From: an uncultured Muribaculaceae bacterium
GTDB lineage: Bacteria > Bacteroidota > Bacteroidia > Bacteroidales > Muribaculaceae
Assembly (NCBI GenBank): GCA_944320595.1
Contig: CALUIB010000007.1
Coordinates: 62,001 to 126,000, forward strand
DNA length: 64,000 nt
Direction of reading: 5' to 3'
Shown here piece after piece: positions 47,701-57,953 of the stretch. Within the stretch, counting starts at the first letter, position 1, and each line of letters starts with the position of its first letter. The notes below the pieces were generated by a model. The model searched no databases and was not told the origin of the DNA. It saw nothing but the letters and a program-made list of their open reading frames with translations. A program made the position numbers and the translations under genes.

Positions 47701-47765
47701 GCCACTTTCAAAATGAATGGACTGCACTTATACGTGCTCCCAAAAACAAAACTGACCTAAAAATC

Positions 47766-48827
47766 CTAATCCTTGAACGCATCGAGCGCAGCAGTGGGTG
47801 CTCCGTCGGCAAATGCCCCCATCTGGTAGCCGCCATTGTAGCCCGACGGTGCTTCGGGCTCCCAGTAAAAGATGCCCTTGCACTGTCCACTGGTGGCAGT
47901 CTCGCACTGTTGGCGCAGGTAAGCCAGCATCGCGCCCGATGCCTCAACCTCGTCATAGCGCATTCCTACCTCGCATATCATCACCGGCTTGCCATAGGTG
48001 GCCGACACGGCATTGATGTTGGCTATGCAATCGTCAACCTGCTGCCGCCAAGTGTCAACGTCGGGATAAAGCGACATGCCTATAATGTCATACTTTCCTC
48101 CGTTTTGCGACAGGTAATCAAACATTCGGGTATATAGCCACGCCGTGTCGCCGCTGTCGAGATGTATTATCACCTGTGCAGCAGGAAATATGGCCTTCAC
48201 CGCATCATATCCGGCATTTACCAGCAATGCAAGGTTGTTGGTGCCGTTGGTCACGTCGCCCAGCGGATAAAGCATACCGCCGCGCGTCTCATTGCCTATC
48301 TGCACCCACTCTGGCTCAATGCCGAGTGCCTGCAACTTAGTGAGCATATCGGTCACGTGGGTTGCGACGGCAGTCTGTAACTGGTCGATGTCATAGTCAG
48401 CCCACGCTGCCGGAGTGGCTTGGTTGGCAGGGTCGGCCCATGTGTCGCTGAAGTGGAAGTCAATCATAACGCGCATACCCAGTTCATTGGCACGGCGAGC
48501 CTTTATCACCACATCGTCGATGTTGCACCAGCCGTTCGCAGGGTTGACCCACACGCGCAGGCGTATCGAATTCATGCCGCAATAGTCGCGCAGCAGCTGC
48601 ATGCACTCCATCTGTTCGCGGTCGCCGGGAGTATAAAATACTTCACCCTCCTTTTCGAGCTGCGTGAGCCAGCTCACGTCGGCTCCCTTGGCAAATTTCG
48701 TGCGGTCTATCACAATCTCCTCCTTCACTACCGGGGGATTGGTAATGGGGCTGTCCTCGGTGCAAGCTGCCAAGAAACCTGTCGATGCAACGGCTGCCGC
48801 CATCAATATTTTTGAGAATTTCATCAT
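47766..48827 (-). CDS. GH53 endo-beta-1,4-galactanase (arabinogalactanase), lipoprotein
   Basis: 353 residues. The lipoprotein signal ends in FLAAC, so the enzyme is probably anchored at the outer-membrane surface. The clan GH-A barrel carries the acid/base Glu in WVQIGNETRGGMLYP and the nucleophile Glu in VMICEVGMRYD. GADVSWLTQLE and RVWVNPANG are further GH53 marks. It cuts beta-1,4-galactan side chains of pectin (type I arabinogalactan) into oligosaccharides. Last gene of the locus. The second Met (48824) is an equally good start. Confidence 0.93.
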   Translation of the reverse strand: MMKFSKILMAAAVASTGFLAACTEDSPITNPPVVKEEIVIDRTKFAKGADVSWLTQLEKEGEVFYTPGDREQMECMQLLRDYCGMNSIRLRVWVNPANGWCNIDDVVIKARRANELGMRVMIDFHFSDTWADPANQATPAAWADYDIDQLQTAVATHVTDMLTKLQALGIEPEWVQIGNETRGGMLYPLGDVTNGTNNLALLVNAGYDAVKAIFPAAQVIIHLDSGDTAWLYTRMFDYLSQNGGKYDIIGMSLYPDVDTWRQQVDDCIANINAVSATYGKPVMICEVGMRYDEVEASGAMLAYLRQQCETATSGQCKGIFYWEPEAPSGYNGGYQMGAFADGAPTAALDAFKD

Positions 48828-48851
48828 CTTTTCGTCTCGTTTTAGGTTGAT

Positions 48852-50585
48852 TTATTCAAGTGTATAAGTTCCTGCGCACAAGTCAACTGTGAGCGTATAA
48901 TTACCCGGGGCAAGCGACTGGTCATCGGTAATATTGCTACCATATAGGTAAAGCACCCCGTCGCTGCCACCAAACTTCAAATCCCAATTTTCATTCAAGT
49001 AAATGCTGAATCCCCACGCCGACGGCTGCGTGATTTCCACGGCTGCAGTGTAAACGCCCGGATTAGCTGCATCGGCAGTCATCGGGGCAAATACCCAGCT
49101 GTCATCGGCACCGGCATTTATGCCCGCATATTGCACCGACGTGATTGCCGTGGTGGAATATGTCATTGCCGACATCGACACGTCGAATAGGTACAACCCC
49201 TCGGCCGGTGCAGGGATATTGCCTGTGTGAGTGTCGTCCATAAGCACAAGCGAACCTCCCTCGGCTGTACCGCCGTCTGTGGTGTAGGCTGGTGTCCACT
49301 GGTCAACTTCAAGGCATATCTGGTAGCCCCATGCCGAATTCACATAGCAGGCACCGCCGTAAAGGTTGCTGTCGGCATTGTAGCGGCGCAAGTAATTGTT
49401 GAAGTTCCATCCAGCATCGGGATTCGGCCCGTCATCGATACCCACAAGATAGATATAGTCGCCAAACTCGTCGCCAGGCCCAGGTTCTACCGTGCCGCCT
49501 GTCTCTACGGTGCAGGTATAATGGCTCGGGTCGCCAAGGTTGAGCGTGATGGTTACATCGCCAGCTGCCGGCACTTCGAGCGAAATTGTTCCAGCCGTCT
49601 CGCCAAATTCCACTGCGTCGCCACTTTGGGTGAAGCCAAATGTGGCAGGCGTAGAAGACGCGTCGCCAGTATTTATGTCGTATTGCTCGCCTTTGCCCGA
49701 AACCTGTATGTTGATTGTACCTGCACTTACTGCCGAGTAGCTGTAAGTCCAGCTGTTGGCATCACGGTTGTAAGTCATTGCGCCGGTGACATCTCCGCTC
49801 ACATTCACTTCCGACAACAGCAATGCCGACCACACAAGCCCCTCAGTATCGACAATGGTGTAGTAGCAGCCAGTCTGCCCCGGATACCACATATTCCAAT
49901 GCGAGGCAGCCGCGCTAATGAGGAACGGAGTTCCGGCCTCGCCGTTGTTGCCCCAAATGGTGCCATCGCCCTCGCGCAAATACCAGTTCCACCAACTTGC
50001 ACAGCCCACAAACCCGGCATAGACCCCATCGTCGCCTGCCGAATAGAGCGTGATGCCCGTTTCGGCCTGGCTACTGTCGAGCACGTATGCCACAGTCATG
50101 TCTATGACATACGGAGTCACATTCACCGTCATCACATTGCTGTAAGTAGGGTTAATATTCTCGCCAAGCAGCGATTCCACCCTCATGTAAAGCGGAGCCT
50201 TGACTCCCGGTTCATAACCAAGGCCGTTGAGAATGGCATTAAGCTCGAAATGCGTGAACTGCATGGAATATTCACCAGCATTGGCCTCTTCCTCGGCCAC
50301 TGCCGCAAAATCATCGGTTGCCGAGAACTGCACCGTGTTGACAGTCGCATTCTCGGAAGCGGCTACAAGTGGGTCGCTAAGTGAAATTTCACCATTGTCG
50401 CTCCAGTACACCGTCAGTGCCAAGTCGTCAACTTGGTTGTAATTGAGCACAATGTCGCCACCGTTGCCCGACAAGGTGACATCTTCTGTGCCAACTACCG
50501 TCAGCATATCGCCATCCTTGTCGCACGATGCTGCCAGCAAAGCAAGTGCCGCCATCAGGAATATATTGTTGGATATTCTTTTCAT
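48852..50585 (-). CDS. SusE/SusF-like surface glycan-binding lipoprotein
   Basis: 577 residues, lipoprotein signal with LLAASC (Cys21). An N-terminal SusE-type Ig-like domain (about 25-135, with NYNQVDDLALTVYWS) is followed by beta-rich repeats, the later ones in the SusF/SusE outer-membrane protein style (YIYLVGIDDGPNPDAGWNF, GLYLFDVSMSAMTYSTT, WGFSIYLNENWDLKFGGSDG). It would hold galactan at the surface for GH53 and the SusCD pair. It lies between the susD and GH53 genes. Confidence 0.88.
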   Translation of the reverse strand: MKRISNNIFLMAALALLAASCDKDGDMLTVVGTEDVTLSGNGGDIVLNYNQVDDLALTVYWSDNGEISLSDPLVAASENATVNTVQFSATDDFAAVAEEEANAGEYSMQFTHFELNAILNGLGYEPGVKAPLYMRVESLLGENINPTYSNVMTVNVTPYVIDMTVAYVLDSSQAETGITLYSAGDDGVYAGFVGCASWWNWYLREGDGTIWGNNGEAGTPFLISAAASHWNMWYPGQTGCYYTIVDTEGLVWSALLLSEVNVSGDVTGAMTYNRDANSWTYSYSAVSAGTINIQVSGKGEQYDINTGDASSTPATFGFTQSGDAVEFGETAGTISLEVPAAGDVTITLNLGDPSHYTCTVETGGTVEPGPGDEFGDYIYLVGIDDGPNPDAGWNFNNYLRRYNADSNLYGGACYVNSAWGYQICLEVDQWTPAYTTDGGTAEGGSLVLMDDTHTGNIPAPAEGLYLFDVSMSAMTYSTTAITSVQYAGINAGADDSWVFAPMTADAANPGVYTAAVEITQPSAWGFSIYLNENWDLKFGGSDGVLYLYGSNITDDQSLAPGNYTLTVDLCAGTYTLE

Positions 50586-50608
50586 TGTTTACTGATTTTT
50601 TTACTGCA

Positions 50609-52228
50609 TTAATAATTGGGATTGCTCAAGTTGGAATTGACGGCGGTTTCATTGGCCGGTATCGGATACACGTTATAACGGTTATCTACTCCGCGCCCGT
50701 TAAGCACACCGCCCTTCCACTGCCACAGGTACCGGTCGCCGGTGAACAGGCCGAAACGTATCAAGTCGGTGCGGCGCACACATTCAAGATATAGCTCTCG
50801 ACCACGCTCGTCGATAATATAATCGAGGTTCATCTGCGCATCGGTGATGTTACCCGACTGGTCGCCGTAAGCCCGCTCGCGCAATTCATTGAGGAAACCA
50901 AGCGCATCGGCACGTGTATATCCCGTACCACCACGCAGCACTGCCTCGGCTGCCATCAAGTAAACATCGGCAAGGCGGAACACCGGGAAATCGGTGCTTA
51001 CACCATTTGACTGGGTATTCGATGCGGCCTCGCCTGCGTCGGTAAGGTTGGTCCACTTCTCGCTGCGGAAACCAGTGGCATCATCTTCTACCCCGTTGTC
51101 GAGGTACTGCGCTATAGCCCCCGAATTAGTGAAAAGCATACAACGGCTGTCGGCGGAATTATCGATGGCCGAAGCACCCTCGCCAAACAAGGCAGAGAAC
51201 TCGCCTCTCACACGGTAAGACCCCCAGCCCGACGTAAGTCCGTAATTGGCCGGGTCTTGCACACTATTGTCGTTGCTCACCGCACCCGAGCACAAGTAAG
51301 TAGTGGCACCCCAGGAAACCGTGGTTGTGGCATCTACGGGGAATGCATAAATTATCTCGTTTGTACGCAAGTGGTTGTCGGCATTAAACAGACTTGCATA
51401 ATTGCGTTCGAGGCTGTAAATGCCCGGGCTTATTATCTTCTTGCAATAAGCAATACAATCGGTCGAACGATTGGTGCCAGTATAAACCTCGGCATTGAGG
51501 TAAAGACGTGCAAGCAACGCCCATGCCGCAGCACGGTCGGCTCGGCCATATTCATTGGTTTTCGGCTCAGCCAGCACATCTTCTATAGCAAGTAACTCGC
51601 TTTCGATGTAGTCGAAAAGCTGTGTCGCGTCATACGCCTCGGGCGAATAATCCACATTAGGCGTGTTCTCATCGACATACGGGCCCTGCCCAAACAGGTC
51701 GAGCACATACCAGTAAGAAAGCGCCCTCATAAAGCGGGCCTCGGCACGGTAAGTCTCCACATCGGCTCGCTCCTGGGCGGTAAAGCCCGATATGGCACCA
51801 TCGGTGGTGTGCTTCAAGAAATCATTGCACAGTGCTATGGTGTAGTAAATGCGGTAATAGCAATCAGTTACCCACGGGTCGGTCGTATCCCACGAAATAT
51901 AAGTCACATCGAGCAGGTTATCACCGCTTGCCCAGGTATAAACCATCTCGTCGGTGCAGGCTTCCTGCAAATTGATATAGCAGCGCATGAAGTCGAAACT
52001 TTCACTGCCGCTGGTGCTGAGGTCGGCATCGCCTCCGCCAAATTCCTGTCCGGCTATCACGTATGACACATACAACTTGCCCAGTGCCTGCTTGCAACCG
52101 TATGCACTGCCATACACATCATCGGCACCCGACTCTACAATCGGTTCCTGGTTAAGGTCGTCAAGGCAAGACGAAAGGCCCAATACCATAGCCATCAACG
52201 CCGTATATAATATCTTCTTCATTGTCAT
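50609..52228 (-). CDS. SusD/RagB family galactan-binding lipoprotein
   Basis: 539 residues; lipoprotein signal ending in GLSSC; an internal Met at residue 3 could be the start. The pattern EARFMRALSYWYVLDLFGQGPYV in the first half and DYIIDERGRELYLECVRRTDLIRFGLF near the end are SusD hallmarks. It pairs with the SusC at 52246 and probably binds galacto-oligosaccharides, judged from GH53 and the GH147-like enzyme beside it. Confidence 0.94.
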   Translation of the reverse strand: MTMKKILYTALMAMVLGLSSCLDDLNQEPIVESGADDVYGSAYGCKQALGKLYVSYVIAGQEFGGGDADLSTSGSESFDFMRCYINLQEACTDEMVYTWASGDNLLDVTYISWDTTDPWVTDCYYRIYYTIALCNDFLKHTTDGAISGFTAQERADVETYRAEARFMRALSYWYVLDLFGQGPYVDENTPNVDYSPEAYDATQLFDYIESELLAIEDVLAEPKTNEYGRADRAAAWALLARLYLNAEVYTGTNRSTDCIAYCKKIISPGIYSLERNYASLFNADNHLRTNEIIYAFPVDATTTVSWGATTYLCSGAVSNDNSVQDPANYGLTSGWGSYRVRGEFSALFGEGASAIDNSADSRCMLFTNSGAIAQYLDNGVEDDATGFRSEKWTNLTDAGEAASNTQSNGVSTDFPVFRLADVYLMAAEAVLRGGTGYTRADALGFLNELRERAYGDQSGNITDAQMNLDYIIDERGRELYLECVRRTDLIRFGLFTGDRYLWQWKGGVLNGRGVDNRYNVYPIPANETAVNSNLSNPNY

Positions 52229-52245
52229 TTTCTATCTTTATATGG

Positions 52246-55218
52246 TTAAAAATCAAGTCCCACAGTCAACGAATATATGCGAGGGCGCGGATAAACCGAG
52301 CTGTCGATACCCGACTGAACCTCGGGGTCAACACCCGAATACTTGGTGATGGTGAACACATTCTGCACCATTGCCGACACGTTAAGGCTGCACCACTTGG
52401 TTATCTGCCCGAAGTTGTAGCTCAATTGTATGTTGTCCATTTTCAAGAACGAGGCATTCTCCACATAATAATCGCTTTGGTACTGGCGTGTGGTGAAACG
52501 CGTGTCGAGGAAACTGCTGTGCAGATTGTTGAGCTGGTAGGAATTATACGACATAGTGTTCAAGGCTCCAGTGCTCATGGCTGTGCCATTGTAAACATAG
52601 TTGCCCACATTGGCACGCAAGCTGGTGCTAAGCGTAAGCCGTTTCCACCGCACACTGGTGCTGAAACCAAGCATCCAGTCGGGAGCCGGAGAATGGTAAA
52701 GATAACGGTCGTCGCCGTTCACCACACCGTCGCCGTTAAGGTCGGCATACAGACCCTCGATTGGGCGGCCTGTTTCCTGGTCATAAACCTGCTTATACAC
52801 ATAGAAGGCGTATGGTGCCGCACCCTCGGTGAACGTCTGCACATAGTAGCTGTCGAATGCCGTGCCGACATTGGTATAAGTCTTCGTCGCCGAGTTGGGA
52901 TTGGTGCTGAGGTTGGTGATTTCGTTGTCGAGCCATGTGGCATTCGTGCTTACGCTCCACGTCCAGTCCTTCGTCTCGATGGGGGTGGCATTGATGGCTA
53001 TTTCCACGCCGCTGCTCTTCACATTCCCCACATTAGTCAGCATCTCGCGAGCGAAGTTGATGCCTGCCGGTATCGACACAGTGGCAAGCAAGTCGCTCGT
53101 CTTGCGGTTGTAGTAGTCAACCGAACCGCTGATGCGGTTGTTCAAGAACCCGAAATCAAGACCCACGTTAAACGCCTTAGTCGTTTCCCATTTCAAGTTG
53201 GGATTGTAAGCCTCGGGGCGGTAAGTGTAGTAGGCATTGCCGCCCATGATTGCCTGCGCACCATCTTGGCTGACGGTATAAACCGGCATATAGCTGTAAT
53301 TGGCAATGCCATCTTGCTGCCCGGTCATACCCCAGCTCAAGCGCAACTTCAGGTCGTTCATGACATGGTTGAGCGGCTTGAAGAATTTTTCATTGGATAT
53401 GCGCCATGCCAAAGCCACCGACGGGAATGCACCCCAGCGGTTGTCCTCGGAGAAACGCGACGACCCGTCGTAACGCATCGTTGCCGTGAGCAAGTAACGG
53501 GCATCATAGCTGTAATTCACACGTCCGTAGAACGACACCAACCCATGCTTTTCATCGGCTGCTGCGCTTGTCGATTGAGCCACGCCAGCCACATTCAGTT
53601 CTTGCATGGCGGCATTTTTGTATTCCCATTGCTGGTAGTCATAACCGGCAGTCACATCGAGTGTGCTGCTTATGGCATCAAACTCCTTGTTGTAGTTCAA
53701 GTAAGCGGTAAGCAACTTGTTGAAATTCTCCTGCGGCCCGTAGTGGTAGTCGCGTCCGCCCGATGTGAAGTAGCTGTAAGCCTCGGCAGGAACATACACG
53801 TCGCCTTCGCCGTGCGAGTAGTCATAGCCCAGCGACACATGGGCACGCAATTCGGGCAAGAAGTGCATCTTGTAGTCTATATCGAAGTTACCTATGAAAC
53901 GGTAAACTTTGCTCTTATCGTCACGCTGGTTGATTTCCCCGACAGGATTGGCCATTGCTCCGGTCACTACCGATTCAGTACCAGCAGGGTGAGCCTCGGT
54001 GTAACCGCCAAACATATCATCGCCCGAATACACGGGTATAGTGGGGTTCATTGCCGATGCATTCCAAATAGTCCCCGTTGGGGCGAAACGGCTGTTGTTC
54101 CACGTTCCTTTCACGCTAAGGTTCAACTTCAAGTAGTCATCGAAAAACGACGGCGACAGATTGATATTCCCCGTGTAACGAGTAGAATTATCGGTGCGCA
54201 AGATGCCATCCTGGTTGGTATAGCCAAATGAAACGCGGAACGGGAAATTCCGAGTGAAACGCCCCGACACGCTCAGGTTGTTGTCGGTTCCATAAGCCGT
54301 CTTGAAAATCTCGTCGTTCCAGTCGGTATCGGCAGTGCCGAGCAACGCTTTTTGGGCATCGGTTCCATATCGGTTCACCATGTCGATAAACTCTCCACGT
54401 GTGAGCATATCGGCAGTCTTGGTCTTCGTTTGGAACGAGTGGGTTGTCTGCAAGCTCACTTTTATCTTGTCGCCACCGCCCTTCTTTGTCGTGATGATTA
54501 TCACACCGTTCGAGGCGCGACTGCCATAAATGGCCGTCGATGAGGCATCTTTCAATATGGTCATGCTCTCAATGTCGTTGGGGTTAATCAGGCTAAGGAA
54601 ATTACCTGCGCCACTCACCGAGCCACCCACTTCCATAGGCACACCGTCGAGCACTATCAACGGGTCGTTCGATGCATTGAGCGACGCACCGCCGCGTATG
54701 CGAATGGTGCTGCCCGACGTAGGCGACCCACCTGCGCTCACAATCTGCACGCCGGCCACCTTGCCATTGATGAGTTGTTCGGGCGAAGAAATCAATCCTT
54801 CGTTGAAATCTTTCTCGCCGACGGCGGTTATCGAGCCGGTGAGGTCATCCTTCTTCTGCGAGCCGTAACCTATCACCACCACCTCGTCCATCACCTGGGT
54901 ATCGGGTGTCATTTGCACGTTCATCGTCTCGCCTTGTATAGGCAGCGCAAGCCTGCTGTAGCCTATATAGGAAAACTCAAGTGTGGTGGCACCGGCAGGC
55001 ACTTTTACCGAAAAGTTGCCGTCGATGTCGGTACTCGTGCCGGTACTTGTGCCAGGAACAAGCACTGTAACCCCAAGCAGGGGAAGGCCAGCCTCGTCGG
55101 TCACATTACCTGTGACTATGCGCGAGTCTTGCGCCATGGCCATTTGCGGCACGGCTATTGCCACCACGAGCAACAACAGCAGCCAACGGCCAAGAAATGT
55201 CAGTTTGTCTTTTCTCAT
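52246..55218 (-). CDS. SusC/RagA family TonB-linked transporter of the galactan locus
   Basis: 990 residues. Signal peptide (...MAMAQ), carboxypeptidase-like domain (LPLLGVTVLVPGTSTGTSTD), TonB box/plug (MDEVVVIGYGSQKKDDLTGS, ASSTAIYGSRASNGVIIITT) and a barrel ending in YSLTVGLDF. It moves oligosaccharides into the periplasm. It starts 51 bp after the GH147-like gene. Confidence 0.95.
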   Translation of the reverse strand: MRKDKLTFLGRWLLLLLVVAIAVPQMAMAQDSRIVTGNVTDEAGLPLLGVTVLVPGTSTGTSTDIDGNFSVKVPAGATTLEFSYIGYSRLALPIQGETMNVQMTPDTQVMDEVVVIGYGSQKKDDLTGSITAVGEKDFNEGLISSPEQLINGKVAGVQIVSAGGSPTSGSTIRIRGGASLNASNDPLIVLDGVPMEVGGSVSGAGNFLSLINPNDIESMTILKDASSTAIYGSRASNGVIIITTKKGGGDKIKVSLQTTHSFQTKTKTADMLTRGEFIDMVNRYGTDAQKALLGTADTDWNDEIFKTAYGTDNNLSVSGRFTRNFPFRVSFGYTNQDGILRTDNSTRYTGNINLSPSFFDDYLKLNLSVKGTWNNSRFAPTGTIWNASAMNPTIPVYSGDDMFGGYTEAHPAGTESVVTGAMANPVGEINQRDDKSKVYRFIGNFDIDYKMHFLPELRAHVSLGYDYSHGEGDVYVPAEAYSYFTSGGRDYHYGPQENFNKLLTAYLNYNKEFDAISSTLDVTAGYDYQQWEYKNAAMQELNVAGVAQSTSAAADEKHGLVSFYGRVNYSYDARYLLTATMRYDGSSRFSEDNRWGAFPSVALAWRISNEKFFKPLNHVMNDLKLRLSWGMTGQQDGIANYSYMPVYTVSQDGAQAIMGGNAYYTYRPEAYNPNLKWETTKAFNVGLDFGFLNNRISGSVDYYNRKTSDLLATVSIPAGINFAREMLTNVGNVKSSGVEIAINATPIETKDWTWSVSTNATWLDNEITNLSTNPNSATKTYTNVGTAFDSYYVQTFTEGAAPYAFYVYKQVYDQETGRPIEGLYADLNGDGVVNGDDRYLYHSPAPDWMLGFSTSVRWKRLTLSTSLRANVGNYVYNGTAMSTGALNTMSYNSYQLNNLHSSFLDTRFTTRQYQSDYYVENASFLKMDNIQLSYNFGQITKWCSLNVSAMVQNVFTITKYSGVDPEVQSGIDSSVYPRPRIYSLTVGLDF

Positions 55219-55269
55219 GAATTTTGTTTTTTAGTGGTTTATGTAAAACTATTAGTTTTTAGATGTTCA

Positions 55270-57813
55270 TCATTGCAGCCATATCCCGGCAAGCGACACA
55301 CGGCAGTATTCCATGGGGTTCATCTTGCCGACTATCACACCCACGCTCTCGATGTCGGCCACACTGAACGTGGCAGGCCCGGCCACAGCGATTTTCCGTG
55401 AAAGGAACATGGGGAAGGGTTGCGGCAAGATGCGCGTCTGGTCAAGCCTGAAGTCGGCAAGGTCGGCCACGGCCACGCCATCGGTCACCTTCACACGACA
55501 GGTATAAGTGGCACCGAGCTTTGTGACCACTGCAAGCTGCACACAGCCCACATTGCCGTCGGCGGTGATTGCGGCATGAAGCTTGCTGCCGTGCAAATGC
55601 CCTGCCACGGGGGCGATTATGTCGCCCACATATTTCATCATCACCACCTCGGCAGTGTCGGTCGAGGCACAGGCCGTCAGCTCGAATACGTCGGCATCAA
55701 CAGGCGCACGGCTTGCGAAGTCGCAACTATAGTTCTGCCCGTCGGGAATTGTGCTTACTTTCATACCATCCCAGTCGGCTCGTGCCGAAAGCAACACCAC
55801 AGGTGCGCTAGATTCGCATACTTTCACGGCATAACGTGCCTCACCGTCATAATCCCAGTCGAGCGGCGTTCCTTCTTCATTCTGTGGGAAAGTCACAGCT
55901 TTTCCACCCTTGAACGCCACAATGTTGTAACCTAAATCTTTTTTACCTTTTTCTATCTTTATGTTTACCTCATATTCATAACCGCTACCTACGCGCCTCA
56001 TCGGGTAAAGAGTATTGGACTCGTTCCAGAACGACACCTCCGACGGGTAAACAACCACCGAATCGGCATCGCCGACCACCGTGGCACGTATGCACAAATC
56101 ATCCCCCTCCATGGCCACAGGCTGCGGCTCATGCACCACCTGCACCGGCACCTCACGTGCCTCGGGGGCCACATATTCGCCCACCATTATCGAGCCATAC
56201 TGCGAACCGGCCCCCCAACTGCCCATGTCGCCATCGGCACTTAACAGATACACACCCGGATATACATCGAATTGACCCCGCATGGCACGGCCACTACGTG
56301 TGTTCCCACTGTTCACGGCCTTGTAACAAAAGCTGTCGCCGAGCGACGGCAAACTTATGCGCATAGCTCTCTCGGCATATATAATCTCCCCCACGCGACG
56401 CTTGAGCGAAGGTTTTGCAAACGGGTCACAAGTTAACACTACGTCGGGCATCACTTCGAGCCGCCATGTGCGCTCATCGAGGCGGTCAAGGAAATATGCG
56501 CCTGTGCCATCGTAACCAATCACCGGCGAACTGCCCAAACCGGCTACCTGCGCCAAAGCCTGAGTATCACGTGGACGAGTATTGGTGCTATTGGAATAAA
56601 AGAACTTGTCGGCAGTGCAGTATTCGCTCAAGTTTTGCGCATAGCTCACACGGAAATTGCCAAAAACGGTATCTTGCGGATAAGCCCCGAAGTCGGCACC
56701 ACGCTCCACTTCGTGTGCCACCATCGATGCTATTTTCATCCCTATGGCTTTCCCCGGCGTGTATGCCAAGTTCAAGAAGTGCGTCTGATACTCGGTGTTA
56801 GCCCAAGCCATGTCGATGGGGTCGTATGCAAATTGCGTAATCCACTGGAATCCCATCTTGCGGAAAGTGCGAGTCACGGCAGGGTAAAGGAACGTGTATA
56901 GGTTATCGGCAGGGTCAAACTCATATATCATGCGGGCCTTGTCGCCATACCCCTTCACGCCTGTGAACGGAATGTCGTAGGTTTCAACGTAAGGCAGGAA
57001 ATTGCCCTTGCGGCACTGTCCGTTCACAAGCCCAAGTGGATACCACTGGTAGGTAGTTCCCTGTATGTCGGCGGCAAGCAGTCCTTCGGTGCAATGGTAG
57101 TTGTGGCTTATATTATAAAATATTGGTTTTTTGAAACCTCCGCGCTTCAATGCTTTCACCATGCGGTTCACATAAGCCTTGGCTGCGTCGCCATCGCCGC
57201 TATGGCATGGCTCGTTGTTTATTTCTATGGCTATTATGCACTCGTCGGCTGCATACGTCTTGCCGGTGTAGCTGTTGCGATGCTCCACGAGTGCCTGCAA
57301 GTAACGCTCCTGTATGGCCATGGCGGTCGGGTCATCGTGTATGCCGCACTTGGGGAAGTCGTAAGTGAATGCCCCGGTGTCGATGTTGCGCTCGGGGTAA
57401 CCGTTGCCAAAGTTGGTCTGCGCCGTCAACACCACGCTTATGCCTCGCTCCTCCATCTTATATATGAGGTAGTCGAGCAGGTCGAGGTGGTCGTTTTCGA
57501 GCAAGTTCCCCTCGGCATCCGATATTTCCACGTCCCACAAGTGGATGCGGAAAGCATCAAGCCCAAGGCGCGAAAAATGGTAAACGTCGCGGTCGATAGC
57601 CGACTTGCGGTCGATACCAAGGTATCCCAGCGCACGGTAGGCATGAGCGAATGGCACAGTGTAATTGGCTCCGTAGAACGAGACTTCGGCACCAGTGTCG
57701 CTGCAGCGCATCACTCCGCGGTTATCGACAGTGATGTTGTAGCCGTCGGCAGGCATAGCCGCCAGCACCGACATCACAATAAAAAGCAGTTTGAAAAATC
57801 GTTTGTTGTACAC
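55270..57813 (-). CDS. Clan GH-A glycoside hydrolase, probable GH147 beta-galactosidase
   Basis: 847 residues with a signal peptide (cleavage near ...MPADG). The TIM-barrel half shows FRIHLWDVEIS, the acid/base Glu201 in IEINNEP and the likely nucleophile Glu298 in ARMIYEFDPADN. The C-terminal 400 residues are beta-rich accessory domains. The size and context (HTCS, SusCDE, GH53) fit GH147, an exo-beta-1,4-galactosidase family known from Bacteroides galactan loci; this family call is by recall and needs a profile search. It would remove galactose from oligosaccharides made by GH53. First gene of the operon. Confidence 0.8.
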   Translation of the reverse strand: MYNKRFFKLLFIVMSVLAAMPADGYNITVDNRGVMRCSDTGAEVSFYGANYTVPFAHAYRALGYLGIDRKSAIDRDVYHFSRLGLDAFRIHLWDVEISDAEGNLLENDHLDLLDYLIYKMEERGISVVLTAQTNFGNGYPERNIDTGAFTYDFPKCGIHDDPTAMAIQERYLQALVEHRNSYTGKTYAADECIIAIEINNEPCHSGDGDAAKAYVNRMVKALKRGGFKKPIFYNISHNYHCTEGLLAADIQGTTYQWYPLGLVNGQCRKGNFLPYVETYDIPFTGVKGYGDKARMIYEFDPADNLYTFLYPAVTRTFRKMGFQWITQFAYDPIDMAWANTEYQTHFLNLAYTPGKAIGMKIASMVAHEVERGADFGAYPQDTVFGNFRVSYAQNLSEYCTADKFFYSNSTNTRPRDTQALAQVAGLGSSPVIGYDGTGAYFLDRLDERTWRLEVMPDVVLTCDPFAKPSLKRRVGEIIYAERAMRISLPSLGDSFCYKAVNSGNTRSGRAMRGQFDVYPGVYLLSADGDMGSWGAGSQYGSIMVGEYVAPEAREVPVQVVHEPQPVAMEGDDLCIRATVVGDADSVVVYPSEVSFWNESNTLYPMRRVGSGYEYEVNIKIEKGKKDLGYNIVAFKGGKAVTFPQNEEGTPLDWDYDGEARYAVKVCESSAPVVLLSARADWDGMKVSTIPDGQNYSCDFASRAPVDADVFELTACASTDTAEVVMMKYVGDIIAPVAGHLHGSKLHAAITADGNVGCVQLAVVTKLGATYTCRVKVTDGVAVADLADFRLDQTRILPQPFPMFLSRKIAVAGPATFSVADIESVGVIVGKMNPMEYCRVSLAGIWLQ

Positions 57814-57838
57814 GGCTGTAAATGTTTTTAGGTCGATG

Positions 57839-57885
57839 CAAAACTACCTCAACCGTCCTTTAAAGCCATGTACAAACTGGACAAA
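57839..57885 (-). promoter_or_regulatory. Galactan operon promoter with a direct-repeat activator site
   Basis: Minus strand: TAGTTTTG (57839-57846) is a -7 match. The -33 position lacks TTTG. Just upstream two direct repeats, TTTGTAC (57870-57876) and TTTGTCC (57879-57885), are spaced nine bases apart, the kind of arrangement an AraC-type HTCS domain could bind next to RNA polymerase. Confidence 0.5.
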
Positions 57886-57953
57886 TTAGGAAAATTTCAA
57901 GACACAGGGCAAAAAATTGCCTTTTTTGTCTTTTTCATCATGCTGCACAGCAA

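Noticed and set aside
52222..54231. 669-codon open frame on the plus strand
   Set aside because: Antisense to the galactan susC; the residue composition is His/Arg/Val-rich noise.
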